Assembly: GCA_963797835.1 (NCBI GenBank)
Contig: CAWCRN010000031.1
Span: 102,496-166,495, forward strand
Reading direction: 5' to 3'
Source of the DNA: JBDTSW01 sp963797835
Lineage (GTDB): Bacteria > Actinomycetota > Thermoleophilia > Solirubrobacterales > 70-9
DNA length: 64,000 nt
Part shown: piece after piece, positions 44,795-53,546 of the stretch
How the letters are laid out: each line of letters begins with the position of its first letter
Numbering within the stretch: the stretch's first letter is position 1
The notes under the pieces: model-generated
What the model was told of the DNA's origin: nothing
The model's input: only the letters and a program-made list of their open reading frames with translations
Database searches by the model: none
Position numbers and translations under genes: made by a program

Positions 44795-45889
44795 ATGGGC
44801 TCCGCAGTTCTTGTTGAACCGCCCCGAGTTCTGGACCTGCGGCCCGGGGAACTCGTTCGGGTTCGCGGCGCCGCCAGCATCTTCAGCACGCTGGACGACT
44901 CCGGGGCGCTCGATGGTCTCCCGTTCATGCCGGAGATGCTCCAGTACTGCGGTCGTGTCTTTCCGGTGTTCAAGCGTGCAGACAAGACTTGCGCCGCTGA
45001 CGGCGCGGTGAGGCGGATGCACAACGCCGTCCACCTGGGAAATGTCCGCTGCGACGGATCGGCACATGGGGGATGCCAGGCTGCGTGCCTGATGCACTGG
45101 AAGGAGGCGTGGCTTGAGAGGGTCGATGACGGCACCCTGCCTGACGCGGGCGGGGAGCGGGCCCAGCTCGAGGTCGACGAGCAGGCTTATCTCGGCGCCA
45201 CTCTCCTGCCAGCCACGCAGGATGGGGGCGAAATCGCTGAAGCGGACCCCACCTACCGGTGCCAGGCCACGGAGATACCTGACGCGTCGGCTCCGCTGCG
45301 TGTGCGGCAGGTCGACCAGTACCTGAGAGACCTCAGGAACTGGGGGATTCTCAAGATCGTTCGAGGACTGGCCGTTGCCGCCCTCGACGCCTATCAACGG
45401 TTTACGCGCGAGCACCTGCCACGATTGCTGCTGGTCCATGGCGGCCGACCATACCCGTTCATCAGCGGGCAGCTAGAGCGAGGTAAGACACCCACGGCGC
45501 ACCTCGACCTGAGCCCGGGCGACCTGGTTCGAGTGAAGAGCAAGGGAGAGATCGTCAAGACACTCGATCGGGCAAATCGCAACCGTGGCTTGTCGTTCGA
45601 CTCCGAAATGGTCAGGTACTGCGGGCGAACTGCACGGGTCCGCGGTCGCGTGACGCGCTTGGTAGATGAAAAGACGGGCAAGATGATTCGCTTGGAAACG
45701 GACTGCATCATCCTGGACGGGGTCGTGTGTGGGGGCGATTACCATCTGTTCTGCACGCGCAGCATCTACCCGTATTGGCGCGAGATCTGGCTGGAGAAGC
45801 TTAAGGCGGCTGAACCCGGCCAGTCGCCCGGGCGCCCAGGGTGCGTCGGTCGTGGTCTGGCCTGTCTTGACGCGGATCGCGATCAATAG
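44795..45889 (+). CDS. Duplicated cysteine-rich protein of unknown function
   Basis: ATG 44795 opens a 364-residue protein built of two copies of one domain: residues about 14-110 (LRPGELVRV...YCGR...CDG...C...HWKEAWLERV) and about 239-336 (LSPGDLVRV...YCGR...CGG...C...YWREIWLEKL). Cys52/276, Cys86/312 and Cys94/320 align, and a fourth Cys (304) of the second copy has no exact partner in the first. The regular Cys pattern suggests metal or Fe-S binding. No signal peptide or membrane helix is visible. The last 24 codons overlap the convergent transferase. I cannot name the family. Confidence 0.72.
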   Translation: MGSAVLVEPPRVLDLRPGELVRVRGAASIFSTLDDSGALDGLPFMPEMLQYCGRVFPVFKRADKTCAADGAVRRMHNAVHLGNVRCDGSAHGGCQAACLMHWKEAWLERVDDGTLPDAGGERAQLEVDEQAYLGATLLPATQDGGEIAEADPTYRCQATEIPDASAPLRVRQVDQYLRDLRNWGILKIVRGLAVAALDAYQRFTREHLPRLLLVHGGRPYPFISGQLERGKTPTAHLDLSPGDLVRVKSKGEIVKTLDRANRNRGLSFDSEMVRYCGRTARVRGRVTRLVDEKTGKMIRLETDCIILDGVVCGGDYHLFCTRSIYPYWREIWLEKLKAAEPGQSPGRPGCVGRGLACLDADRDQ

Positions 45890-47066
45890 CCTCGCCGGGG
45901 ATGCCTCGGCGGCGAGCGGACGTACGCTCGCCAAGCGCCCTGGAATAAGCATCCTCAACTCGGTCGATAACACCGGTCCATGAGAACTCCTTGAGCACGC
46001 GGGCGCGATTGAAGTCGCCGCAGCGACGCAGAGCGTGCTGATCGGTGAGTAGCTCCTTCAGCGCGCTGGAGATTGCGTCGACGTCTCCGGGCGGCACAAG
46101 CCGTCCACCCTGGGGCCGGACGAGATGGCGGGGGCCTCCCCAGTCGGCGGCGACGACTGCGCGTCCACTTGCCATGGCCTCGAGATAGACCATGCCGAAC
46201 GCCTCCCGGATCGAGGGGACGCACAGCAACGAGCTTTCCGCCATGAGTGCGGGCACTTCGTGTCTCGGTACCGCGCCAAGCAACTCAACATCCTCCTGTC
46301 GCCCATCGGCAGTCCGCCGCTGCTCAAGCCACCGCTGCAGGGAGCCCTCGCCGGCGACGCGTAGCCTGGCGGCGGGCACGTATCTTTTGACAAGCCGGAA
46401 CGCCTCGTAGAGCTCCTTCACGCCTTTGAAGGGCTCAAGCCGCCCTAGGAACAGCACCGTGGGGACTTCTGGCAGGGGACGCACTACGAACCTCTCGGGG
46501 TGAATGCCATAAGGCGCAACCGTGCAGTCTGAGGCGTGCCGGACGGCGATCTCCTGTGCAACCTCCGGCACTGTGACCAGGAGCTCGGCACGTCTAATAC
46601 CCCGGCTGTAAGGAATTCGATGAGCTGGATCCGTCAACCAGCGCAGGACACTGCCGGGGTGAAACTCGCGCCGGGCGGCGGACCATGAGAACCCGATTGG
46701 ACCGATCACCAGCGGTAGGCGGCGAGGGAGCACATCAAGCGCATTGTCGCGGCCCTGGGGAAAGATCCAGTGGGCGACGTCGAACCGGGCCGACCCCCCT
46801 AACTGCCTCAGGGCGCGCCGCGCCGCAAGCGCGTTGGTCAGTCCCCACAGACTCTCCAGTCGCCCGCCATCCCCAAGCTCAATACATCCGAACTTCGGTG
46901 TGGTCTCGAGGTCGACCCGTCGAGCACAGGCCACGATGTCGTGCCCACGGCTCGCCAGTGCGGACAACATATTGAAAGCGATCAGCCCCTCTCCGTGCGG
47001 AAGGTGATCGGTGAGCACCTCGGCGGCCGAGGGGACGAAGATCCGCAGTGTCCGCGACGAGTTCAA
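45801..47066 (-). CDS. GT4-family glycosyltransferase
   Basis: Homology begins at LRIFVPSAAEVLTDHLPHGEGLIAF; TTG 47066 is the closest plausible start and gives about 421 residues, while the longer frame to 47450 is shadow. Motifs include YGIHPERFVVR, VLFLGRLEPFKGVKELYEAF, and the E-x7-E site in PSIREAFGMVYLEAMASGRAVVAADWGG. The last 30 residues (RRRGIPGEAIDRDPRQ...) look non-conserved and overlap the 3' end of the cysteine-rich gene by 89 bases, so its native stop may be earlier. Confidence 0.85.
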   Translation of the reverse strand: MNSSRTLRIFVPSAAEVLTDHLPHGEGLIAFNMLSALASRGHDIVACARRVDLETTPKFGCIELGDGGRLESLWGLTNALAARRALRQLGGSARFDVAHWIFPQGRDNALDVLPRRLPLVIGPIGFSWSAARREFHPGSVLRWLTDPAHRIPYSRGIRRAELLVTVPEVAQEIAVRHASDCTVAPYGIHPERFVVRPLPEVPTVLFLGRLEPFKGVKELYEAFRLVKRYVPAARLRVAGEGSLQRWLEQRRTADGRQEDVELLGAVPRHEVPALMAESSLLCVPSIREAFGMVYLEAMASGRAVVAADWGGPRHLVRPQGGRLVPPGDVDAISSALKELLTDQHALRRCGDFNRARVLKEFSWTGVIDRVEDAYSRALGERTSARRRGIPGEAIDRDPRQDRPDHDRRTLGARATGRVQPP

Positions 47067-47265
47067 CAGGAGTTGCGATCGTGGAGTTGCCAGACCTGCA
47101 GCCGCTGCTGACGACGCCGCTGCTGTTGATCGACGTCCATCCCGGCCCCAAGACTGCCAACGCCGCCAACGAGAGGCGCGACGAGATTGGTCGCGTGCGT
47201 GTCGCTCAATTGCGAGGCGCGTACGACGTGACGCGGGGCGCGGTCGGGCCGATGTGCGGATCGTC

Positions 47266-48459
47266 TCATCCGACGGACCTCGTTTCGCCCTGGCCGCTCG
47301 GCGCCGTTCCCCGTGCCGCCGCGAGCAGCCCCAGCAGCCGTCTGGCGATACTCTGCCAGTCGAGCCGCTCGTCGAACAGCTGCCGGGCGCGGGCGCCGAG
47401 GGCAAGCCGTAACTCCGCGTCGTCGGCCAGGTCGGCCACTGCCTTCCCAAAGGCCTGGGAGTCTCGCGCCGGGACGAGGGTCAACGCGTCGCTTCGAACC
47501 AGAAAGGGATCGGTGAGCGGCCCAAGAGTCGAGACGATCGGCAGGGCGTGCTGAAAACCGGTGGCTAGCGTGCCACGGCGCGAAGAGGCTCCGTCCGTAT
47601 ACGGAGCGGCGAAGATATCCGCCGCTGACAGCGTACTTGCGAGAGCTGCGGGCGGGAGGGGGCCTGGAGTGATGATTTCCACGCTCGAGTCGAGTCCGCT
47701 GAGCGCCGGCGCGTCGGCACCTAGGTTCAACACGACGAGACGCCGATGCCGCCTCGAAGTGGCGATGATGGCCTCCCGCAGATGCTCGATCGGTCGTGAC
47801 GGATGACGTCCGCCGAAGAGCCCGAGAACCAAGGCGTCGGGGTCTATTCCAAGCCTTGCGCGCTCGCCCTCACGAGCGCATCTCATGTCGGGCACGTTGG
47901 ACCCTACCGGGAGATGATGAATCGATTTAGACGGCCCGGCGAAACGTCGCAACCACGGTATCCACGGCTCGATGGATACACACACGATGTCTGCCACGCG
48001 CAGCATCGCGGCAAGTTGAGCCCGCTGCCAAGCGCCCATCAGTGTCCTGCGCACACCGCCCCAGGGGACGGCACCTTCGTGAACCATGGTCGCGATGAGT
48101 GGACGTAGTGGTCGGGCGCGCAGCCGGACGAGGGAGCCCGGGAGCGTGGGAGCCCACCCCCAACGACCCCACGAGAAGGGGTTGTAATTGACGACCACGA
48201 CCTTGGTCCCGGGCGGGGGAGCCGGCACGGCCGGCCCCTGAAGTAAGGCGACGCCCGCACTCGCACCTGATTGGCGAAGGCCATCCGCCAGAAGATGCGT
48301 GTAGTCCCGGATCGCGTCGACTCGGTTGCCCGGATCGCGAAACACCACTGAGATCTCCGGCCGACTGGCTCCAGCCGGGGGCCGCCAGTACGCGCTTTCG
48401 GCCTCGTCAGTCCCTTGCGGGGCGGAAGAGGGGGCGCGCCGCTGGAGTTCGGCCGTCAT
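47266..48459 (-). CDS. Glycosyltransferase (GT-B)
   Basis: The start is ATG 48459, inside an ATGA overlap with the upstream GT2 gene; the protein has 397 residues. It contains ISVVFRDPGNRVDAIRDYTHLLADGLRQ, VVVNYNPFSWGRWGW, IATMVHEGAVPW, VLGLFGGRHPSRP and FAAPYTDGASSRRGTLATGFQHALPIVSTLG. This is a less common GT-B subfamily in which the E-x7-E site is replaced by the GASSRRGT segment. The specific role is unknown, but it is translationally coupled to the GT2. Confidence 0.8.
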   Translation of the reverse strand: MTAELQRRAPSSAPQGTDEAESAYWRPPAGASRPEISVVFRDPGNRVDAIRDYTHLLADGLRQSGASAGVALLQGPAVPAPPPGTKVVVVNYNPFSWGRWGWAPTLPGSLVRLRARPLRPLIATMVHEGAVPWGGVRRTLMGAWQRAQLAAMLRVADIVCVSIEPWIPWLRRFAGPSKSIHHLPVGSNVPDMRCAREGERARLGIDPDALVLGLFGGRHPSRPIEHLREAIIATSRRHRRLVVLNLGADAPALSGLDSSVEIITPGPLPPAALASTLSAADIFAAPYTDGASSRRGTLATGFQHALPIVSTLGPLTDPFLVRSDALTLVPARDSQAFGKAVADLADDAELRLALGARARQLFDERLDWQSIARRLLGLLAAARGTAPSGQGETRSVG

Positions 48460-49391
48460 AGACGCGTCAACAAAGAGCGCGGCAGAAGCCAGCTCGCTCC
48501 CCAGCCGACGAGGCCCTTCAGAGTGGGTCGCAGCCGGAGGGCGTCGGCCAAGTGGGTCCGGGCCGCCTTTCTTGCTCCTCGTCGCAGCAAGCAGACACCC
48601 AACCACCGTTGCCGAGCCGCCAACCGTCGTGAAATATCGGTCTGCTTCGGGGCCATCACGGCATCATCCAACATGCGCTGCTCGCAGTAGACGGCCGACT
48701 CAAAGTACGGGACCGGATCTTCCGCGAACTCGCGATCCTCGTGGACCGTGTAATAGACGAGCCGATCGGAGGAGAAGTACGCCGCTCCGTCCGTTCTTGC
48801 AAGGAGATGGGTAGCCCAGATGTCATACGCCGGTCCCACCTCGCGCGGAAAGTCCGCCGGAGACAGAGCATCCCGCCGAAAGATGCAACCCGGAAATGGG
48901 ATGCTCTCTCGAAGCACGAGCTCATGAAACGGCCTGTGGAATCCCGGAGCGAGCTCGTCGAGGCCCCTCACGCGAGTGAAGTAGTCGGTGGTGTCTGAGT
49001 CGATCTCTCCGTTGACGCCGACATGCCAGGGATCAGTGAAGGCAAGCACGGCTTCCGGGTGTGCCTCAAGCGGTGGGATCAGCCTCGCGAGATAGTCGGG
49101 GTGCAACCAGTCGTCGTCGTGCAGAACCGACACGTACCTTCCGCGGGCGAGAGACGCAGATGCCAGGAAGTTGCCAAGAAGATCAAGATCTTGAGATTGC
49201 TCCACCCAGCGAATCCGAGGGTCTCGAGTTCGCTCGCGGAGGTTCCGCGTGTGTTCAGGCAGTCCATTGTTGGACACCACGATTTCGAAGTCCGCGAATT
49301 GGCCGTTGAGAACACTCATCAGGGCGCGCTCAAGCAACGCCGGCCGATTGTGTGTCGGTACGACTACGCTCACCTTCGGTTGCGCGTCCAT
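48456..49391 (-). CDS. GT2-family glycosyltransferase
   Basis: ATG 49391 gives 311 residues beginning MDAQPKVSVVVPTHNRPALLERALMSVL. The GT-A fold carries the metal-binding DDD in SVLHDDDWLHPDYLARL, the FTDPWHVG strand and a PAYDIWATHLLAR acceptor-side motif. It is an inverting transferase using a nucleotide sugar, coupled to the GT-B gene downstream. It marks the right end of the polysaccharide locus on the minus strand. Confidence 0.9.
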   Translation of the reverse strand: MDAQPKVSVVVPTHNRPALLERALMSVLNGQFADFEIVVSNNGLPEHTRNLRERTRDPRIRWVEQSQDLDLLGNFLASASLARGRYVSVLHDDDWLHPDYLARLIPPLEAHPEAVLAFTDPWHVGVNGEIDSDTTDYFTRVRGLDELAPGFHRPFHELVLRESIPFPGCIFRRDALSPADFPREVGPAYDIWATHLLARTDGAAYFSSDRLVYYTVHEDREFAEDPVPYFESAVYCEQRMLDDAVMAPKQTDISRRLAARQRWLGVCLLRRGARKAARTHLADALRLRPTLKGLVGWGASWLLPRSLLTRL

Positions 49392-49573
49392 TGCTCCAAT
49401 TGAACGGGGCTGCCCACGCGGAGCTTTCGGATTGCGGCGGCAGGGTCTACTGACCCGAATATGCTGTAGCCCTGAGGGGGGCGCCAGGCGTGAGCAGTGC
49501 AAGGCATTCCGCGCGCCGCGACGTGGCGCACGCTACGCGCGCCGTGGCTGGACTGCTCCGGCGGTCGTCGGCA

Positions 49574-50635
49574 TCAGCGCCGTCTGTTGCTCACCCTCGC
49601 GTTATGCTCCGATGCACCCTCGAACGCGTCCGCCAGCGCGAGTCGCGTGCGCCGAAGTTTCTCGTCCCAACACTCCCCTTGTGCCGGCCGCAGGTCCGTC
49701 GCGAGCGCCGCCGCTCCTGCCTTGACGCCACGGAGCCCGGAGAGATACCACAGCGGGCTGATCCAGGACGTCACGTGTGCCTCGAGCAGTGTCCGCTCCC
49801 GGACGGGCGTGAGATGACGGGCCCACAGCCTCAAAGTGGCCGGAGGACTGGTGCCACCGAAGAGACACTCGAGCGCCCCGACCGTGACGCCCCAGAGGTG
49901 GGATGCTCTCCACCGCTTGGCGAGCCGATGTAGGTCGGTTCCCTTAGCGTCAGCTGCAACGAGGGCTACATCGAGGAGCTGCCGTAGGCTCCCGAGCGGA
50001 GCATCAGCCCAGGCGTGCGCCGCGAGAACGATGGAATGATGGGCTGGCGGCAACCCAAGGATGCCCGCGACTCCGCACCTGGACGGCACGCCAGCCTCAA
50101 GCAGCTCAGCAGTGTGCGGCGGGTCGATCCAGTCGGGCCAGTGTGGCGTCTTGTGCACTTCTACGAGCAGCGGCAGCCTCGGCGCCCGAAGTGGCGGAAG
50201 ATGGTGCGCGTCGACGTAGCGTTTCGGGTCGCCCACTGGCTCGAAGCCGGCTGCCATGAGCGCCCGTTGAGCACCGCTCGGGTCGGAGACAAGGAGATCG
50301 AGATCGCCGTAGGGCCGGAGGGCAGCATCGGGATATGCCACGGCCACCTCTGGTCCCTTGAGGATCAGGAGATCCCCGTCGACGGCGCTGCGGATGCGCT
50401 CGAGGACAGCGGGTGCGGCCAAGGAGGTCGCGGCGGCGAGACGCTCTTGAGCCAAGAGCCGGCGGGGCAGGGGCACGCCCAGGCGCCGCCACCTCTCGCC
50501 GGCTAGCAGCTGCAGGCCGTGGCGCTCCAAGTCCTCCAGCGTCAGCGCTCGGTCGATCAGGCCGTCGACGGACTTGAGGACAGCGGAGCGGGGGATGGGA
50601 GCTGCGCTGACGTTAAGGGGCATTCGTACATCCAA
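49574..50635 (-). CDS. Nucleotidyltransferase-fold protein of RiPP clusters
   Basis: A 353-residue protein of the NTP_transf_5 type. The signature ILKGPEVAVAYPDAALRPYGDLDLLV gives the acidic metal site DLD, followed by VEVHKTPHW and PPAHHSIVLAAHAW. These proteins accompany PqqD, HPr-kinase-like and lasso genes. In the pseudomycoidin lasso system a homologous protein adds sugar to a kinase-installed phosphate at the peptide C-terminus. Here it is divergent from the lasso operon and probably belongs to it as a tailoring enzyme. Confidence 0.8.
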   Translation of the reverse strand: MDVRMPLNVSAAPIPRSAVLKSVDGLIDRALTLEDLERHGLQLLAGERWRRLGVPLPRRLLAQERLAAATSLAAPAVLERIRSAVDGDLLILKGPEVAVAYPDAALRPYGDLDLLVSDPSGAQRALMAAGFEPVGDPKRYVDAHHLPPLRAPRLPLLVEVHKTPHWPDWIDPPHTAELLEAGVPSRCGVAGILGLPPAHHSIVLAAHAWADAPLGSLRQLLDVALVAADAKGTDLHRLAKRWRASHLWGVTVGALECLFGGTSPPATLRLWARHLTPVRERTLLEAHVTSWISPLWYLSGLRGVKAGAAALATDLRPAQGECWDEKLRRTRLALADAFEGASEHNARVSNRRR

Positions 50636-50710
50636 CGCGGGGCAGCTTCACGCTTTCCGTAGGGGCGGCCGACTCGCAAGATTCGTGCCCCGGCCCTCGT
50701 TACGTTGGCA

Positions 50711-51391
50711 ATGGGGTTTCAGTCCGCTTGGGCCCGCGCATCGGTGATCGACGGTTGGCTTTCGGAGGCTCAGGCCGAAACTCTCTATGAGGCCGCGTGC
50801 CGTGTTCCGGCCGGTGGCACCATCGTCGAGATAGGCAGTCATCACGGACGCTCGACCGTGATCTTGGCGTCCGGCGGCCGCGATCGCGTCCGCCTGCTCG
50901 CCGTGGACCCCTGGGAGGATTCGCGCTGGGGTGGTGGTCGGGCCGCCTACGACATCTTCCTGGCCAACACAACTGATCTGGACGTCGAAGTCTTCCGCGG
51001 ACGCAGCGCCGATGCCGCCCGCCGGTTCGACGGCGAGGTCGACCTACTTTACGTCGACGGTGCACATGACCGCGAGTCAGTCCTCGACGACCTGGACGGG
51101 TGGTCCGTGCGCGGTGACGCTTTCGTGCATGACGCGTTCTCGGCCAAGGGGGTAACCATGGCCCTGCTGGAGCGCCGCGCCTTCAGCCGGTCGTGGCGGT
51201 ACGAGGGCTCCGTGCGGACGCTGGCGCACTTTCGCCGTCAACCGCTCTCGTTCAGTGCTGCCGCTGCCAACGGTCTCAGGGTGATTGGCCAGCTCCCTTA
51301 CTTCGGACGCAACGCCGCGATCAAAGCCCTGCGCAATCACGGCCTCTCCACTCGCTGGCTCGGCTGGGACGAGCCCGGCCATCCGTACTAG
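50711..51391 (+). CDS. Class I SAM-dependent methyltransferase
   Basis: 226 residues from ATG 50711; TTG 50705 is an alternative. The SAM-binding motif is TIVEIGSHHGRSTVILA, followed by LLAVDPWED and DLLYVDGAHDRESVLDDLDGW, typical of the Methyltransf_24/macrocin-O-methyltransferase group. It lies between the divergent nucleotidyltransferase and the lasso operon. It may methylate the lasso peptide (some lasso clusters carry C-terminal O-methyltransferases) or a sugar of the neighbouring glycan locus; the context does not decide. Confidence 0.82.
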   Translation: MGFQSAWARASVIDGWLSEAQAETLYEAACRVPAGGTIVEIGSHHGRSTVILASGGRDRVRLLAVDPWEDSRWGGGRAAYDIFLANTTDLDVEVFRGRSADAARRFDGEVDLLYVDGAHDRESVLDDLDGWSVRGDAFVHDAFSAKGVTMALLERRAFSRSWRYEGSVRTLAHFRRQPLSFSAAAANGLRVIGQLPYFGRNAAIKALRNHGLSTRWLGWDEPGHPY

Positions 51392-51475
51392 TCCCGAAGC
51401 TGCCGCGCGCGGGACGCTGATCGCCCCGATGCCCCCAATCGAGACGGCTGCTCCAGCGGGCAGAACGCTGGGTCC

Positions 51476-52300
51476 GTGTTGCACCCGCGGGTGCGTGAGA
51501 ACGACCAGGGTGCCTCCGTTAGTCACCTATGCAAGGCGAGACAGGACTGGCTTGGGCTGCCGCCGACCGATCGCAGGCTGCTTCTTTCGAGTCGGTCGGA
51601 GGCGCCGCCGTTAGATTGGAGTCGGTCGGACTCGAGGCGCGCGTCCGCAGCCCTGGAACTGTGCTCGGTCTCGAAACGGTGGCGGGGCAAGTCCCGCCCG
51701 GTCCTCGACAACCTAGACCTCAGGGTCCCGCCTGGCAATTCAACTCTGCTTACCGGCCGAAACGGGGCGGGAAAAACGACCCTGCTTCGACTCGCCGCCG
51801 GGGTGATCGCTCCTGATCGCGGCAGCGTCGTGGTGCGCGGGCTTTCCCCAGAGCGCTCCCGCCGCGAGTTCAACCGTCGGATCACCTTCTTGTCCGCTGG
51901 CGGCAGCGGGCTCTACGCGAGGCTCTCGGTCCGCCGCCACCTGGATTTGGCCGCGCGGCTGGCGCTGCTGGGACCGGACGATCGCGAGGCCGCAATCGAG
52001 CGGGCTATGGACGAATTCAACCTGCGTCCGCTTGCCCGCGACCGGGCCGACCGGCTGTCCATGGGCCAGCGCCAACGCGTCCGAGTGGCCATGGCATTCC
52101 TGCACGGCCCGGATCTGGCGCTGCTCGATGAACCCGGCACCAGCCTCGACGACGAAGGGGTGGAGCTCCTGCATTCCGCCGTTTCGAAGCTGCTCGCCCG
52201 CGGCGGCGCCGCGATCTGGTGTGAGCCGTCGCGGAGCCGGACAGGGTTCGCGTTCGACCGACAGCTGGTGTTGAAGGGGGGCGCGCTTCATGCCGCCTGA
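51476..52300 (+). CDS. ABC transporter ATP-binding protein of the lasso cluster
   Basis: A canonical ABC ATPase: LELCSVSKRWRGKSRPVLDNL opens the domain, Walker A is GRNGAGKTT, the signature is LSMGQRQRV and Walker B is LALLDEPGTSLDD. The open frame starts at GTG 51476, but the first 60 residues have no homology, so the true start is likely nearer 51640. It pairs with the permease at 53547 as a two-protein ABC-2 exporter, presumably for the mature lasso peptide and self-immunity. It overlaps the PqqD gene by 11 bases. Confidence 0.88.
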   Translation: MLHPRVRENDQGASVSHLCKARQDWLGLPPTDRRLLLSSRSEAPPLDWSRSDSRRASAALELCSVSKRWRGKSRPVLDNLDLRVPPGNSTLLTGRNGAGKTTLLRLAAGVIAPDRGSVVVRGLSPERSRREFNRRITFLSAGGSGLYARLSVRRHLDLAARLALLGPDDREAAIERAMDEFNLRPLARDRADRLSMGQRQRVRVAMAFLHGPDLALLDEPGTSLDDEGVELLHSAVSKLLARGGAAIWCEPSRSRTGFAFDRQLVLKGGALHAA

Positions 52301-52589
52301 GGCTCGGGCCAACCGCTGCGCGCGCATCCCAGATCACGTCGTACACCGGGATTTCCCCGGGGAGACCGTCGTCCTCAACCTCGAGACCGGGCAGTACCAC
52401 GGGCTGAACTCCACTGCGCAGCGAATGCTGGCCGCGCTCAAGGAAGCTGACAGCATTGGTGTCGCGGCGGCTGCGCTCGTCCGCGAATTCGGCGTGTCCC
52501 ACGCTCAGATCGAGCGGGATCTGCTCGATCTCTGCGCCGCCCTCGCAGACCGCGGGCTGTTGGAGTTCGATGACGCCCAGGCCGCCTGA
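52290..52589 (+). CDS. PqqD-like RRE protein, lasso B1
   Basis: A 99-residue PqqD-fold protein: RIPDHVVHRDFPGETVVLNLETGQYHGLNSTAQRMLAAL, then a winged-helix part VAAAALVREFGVSHAQIERDLLDLCAALADRGLL. In lasso clusters the B1 protein is the RiPP recognition element that binds the leader through its YxxP...G...T motif and hands it to B2. Length is normal. It overlaps the ATPase gene upstream and the HPr-kinase-like gene downstream, so one operon is clear. Confidence 0.92.
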   Translation: MPPEARANRCARIPDHVVHRDFPGETVVLNLETGQYHGLNSTAQRMLAALKEADSIGVAAAALVREFGVSHAQIERDLLDLCAALADRGLLEFDDAQAA

Positions 52590-53543
52590 GCCCGCTCGGC
52601 GCTACCACTACCAGGCATTCGCGTTGCCGCTCACGTCCGCGTTCAGGCTGCCCGGCCTGGCACCAGCATCCCCTGCGCCCCCGTTCCTTGACCGTGAAGC
52701 TCGCGGCGGCCTCGGAGGTCGAGCGGTTGTGGAGCGGCTCCGCGGAAAAGCCGGTCTGGGCCACCGCCATCGACCAGCGGGCCTACACGATGCAGCTCGG
52801 GCGGGCCGGGGACCACCTGATGACGTATGGCGACAACGCCGTCTTCCACCTCTCGCCCGACGCCCGCGAGCTGCGGTGCGCCCCGGCCGAGCGGTGGGCC
52901 CCGGCCTGGCAGCGCTTCCTGCTGGATACCGTCCTCTGGTCCGACCAGCCTCCTGCGCGGTGTCGAGCTGCTCCATGCCAGCGCAGTTCGGGGGGCGCAG
53001 GGCTTGGTGGCGTTCGCCGGGTTCTCCGGCAGCGGGAAGACGTCTCTGGCTGCTGAGTTGATCCGCCGGGGCGGCGAGCTATTCACGGACGACATCCTCG
53101 CCCTGCCTCCTTCTGCGGCTGGAGGAGTCATGGCCCATCCTGGCCCCCCGGTGATGAACCTCCCGACTGCCCAGCGGGGTAGTAGCGGGCTCAGCGAGAT
53201 TGGCGAGCCGCTCGCACACTTCCCGGGCGAGGACTGGGTGAAGGTGACCGGCGCCGCATTGGACTCAGACCGTGTCGCGGCTGTCTGTCTGCTCCGGAGA
53301 CGGCGGGGGGAGGTTCGCGCCCTACGCCGGCTCCAGCCAACGGTGCTCGATCTGCTTCCGTTCACGCTCGGCTTCTCCCGCTCGCCCGGGAGGACGCGCC
53401 AGCGGTTCCTCCTGTTTTCGCGGCTCGCGGCGGAGGTCCCCGTCTACGAACTCTCGGCGCCACCTGACGCTTCGCCGCGCTCGCTCGCAGATCTCGTCGA
53501 GCCACTGGTGCTCGGCGCCCGCGGCCAGGAGATGGTGGCCTAG
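52570..53543 (+). CDS. HPr-kinase-like protein 1 of the lasso cluster, two frameshifts
   Basis: Start ATG 52570, overlapping the PqqD gene by 20 bases. Joining three frames gives a protein of about 323 residues with P-loop FAGFSGSGKTSLAAELI, then GGELFTDDILAL and AHPGPPVMNL, the HprK/PPK core. Extra C's near 52677 (run of five C's) and near 52950 (before LLRGVELLHASAV) shift the frame. Lasso-linked homologues phosphorylate a Ser near the C-terminus of the core peptide. A paralogue follows at 54378. Predicted role: phosphorylation of the precursor. Confidence 0.82.
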
Positions 53544-53546
53544 GAG

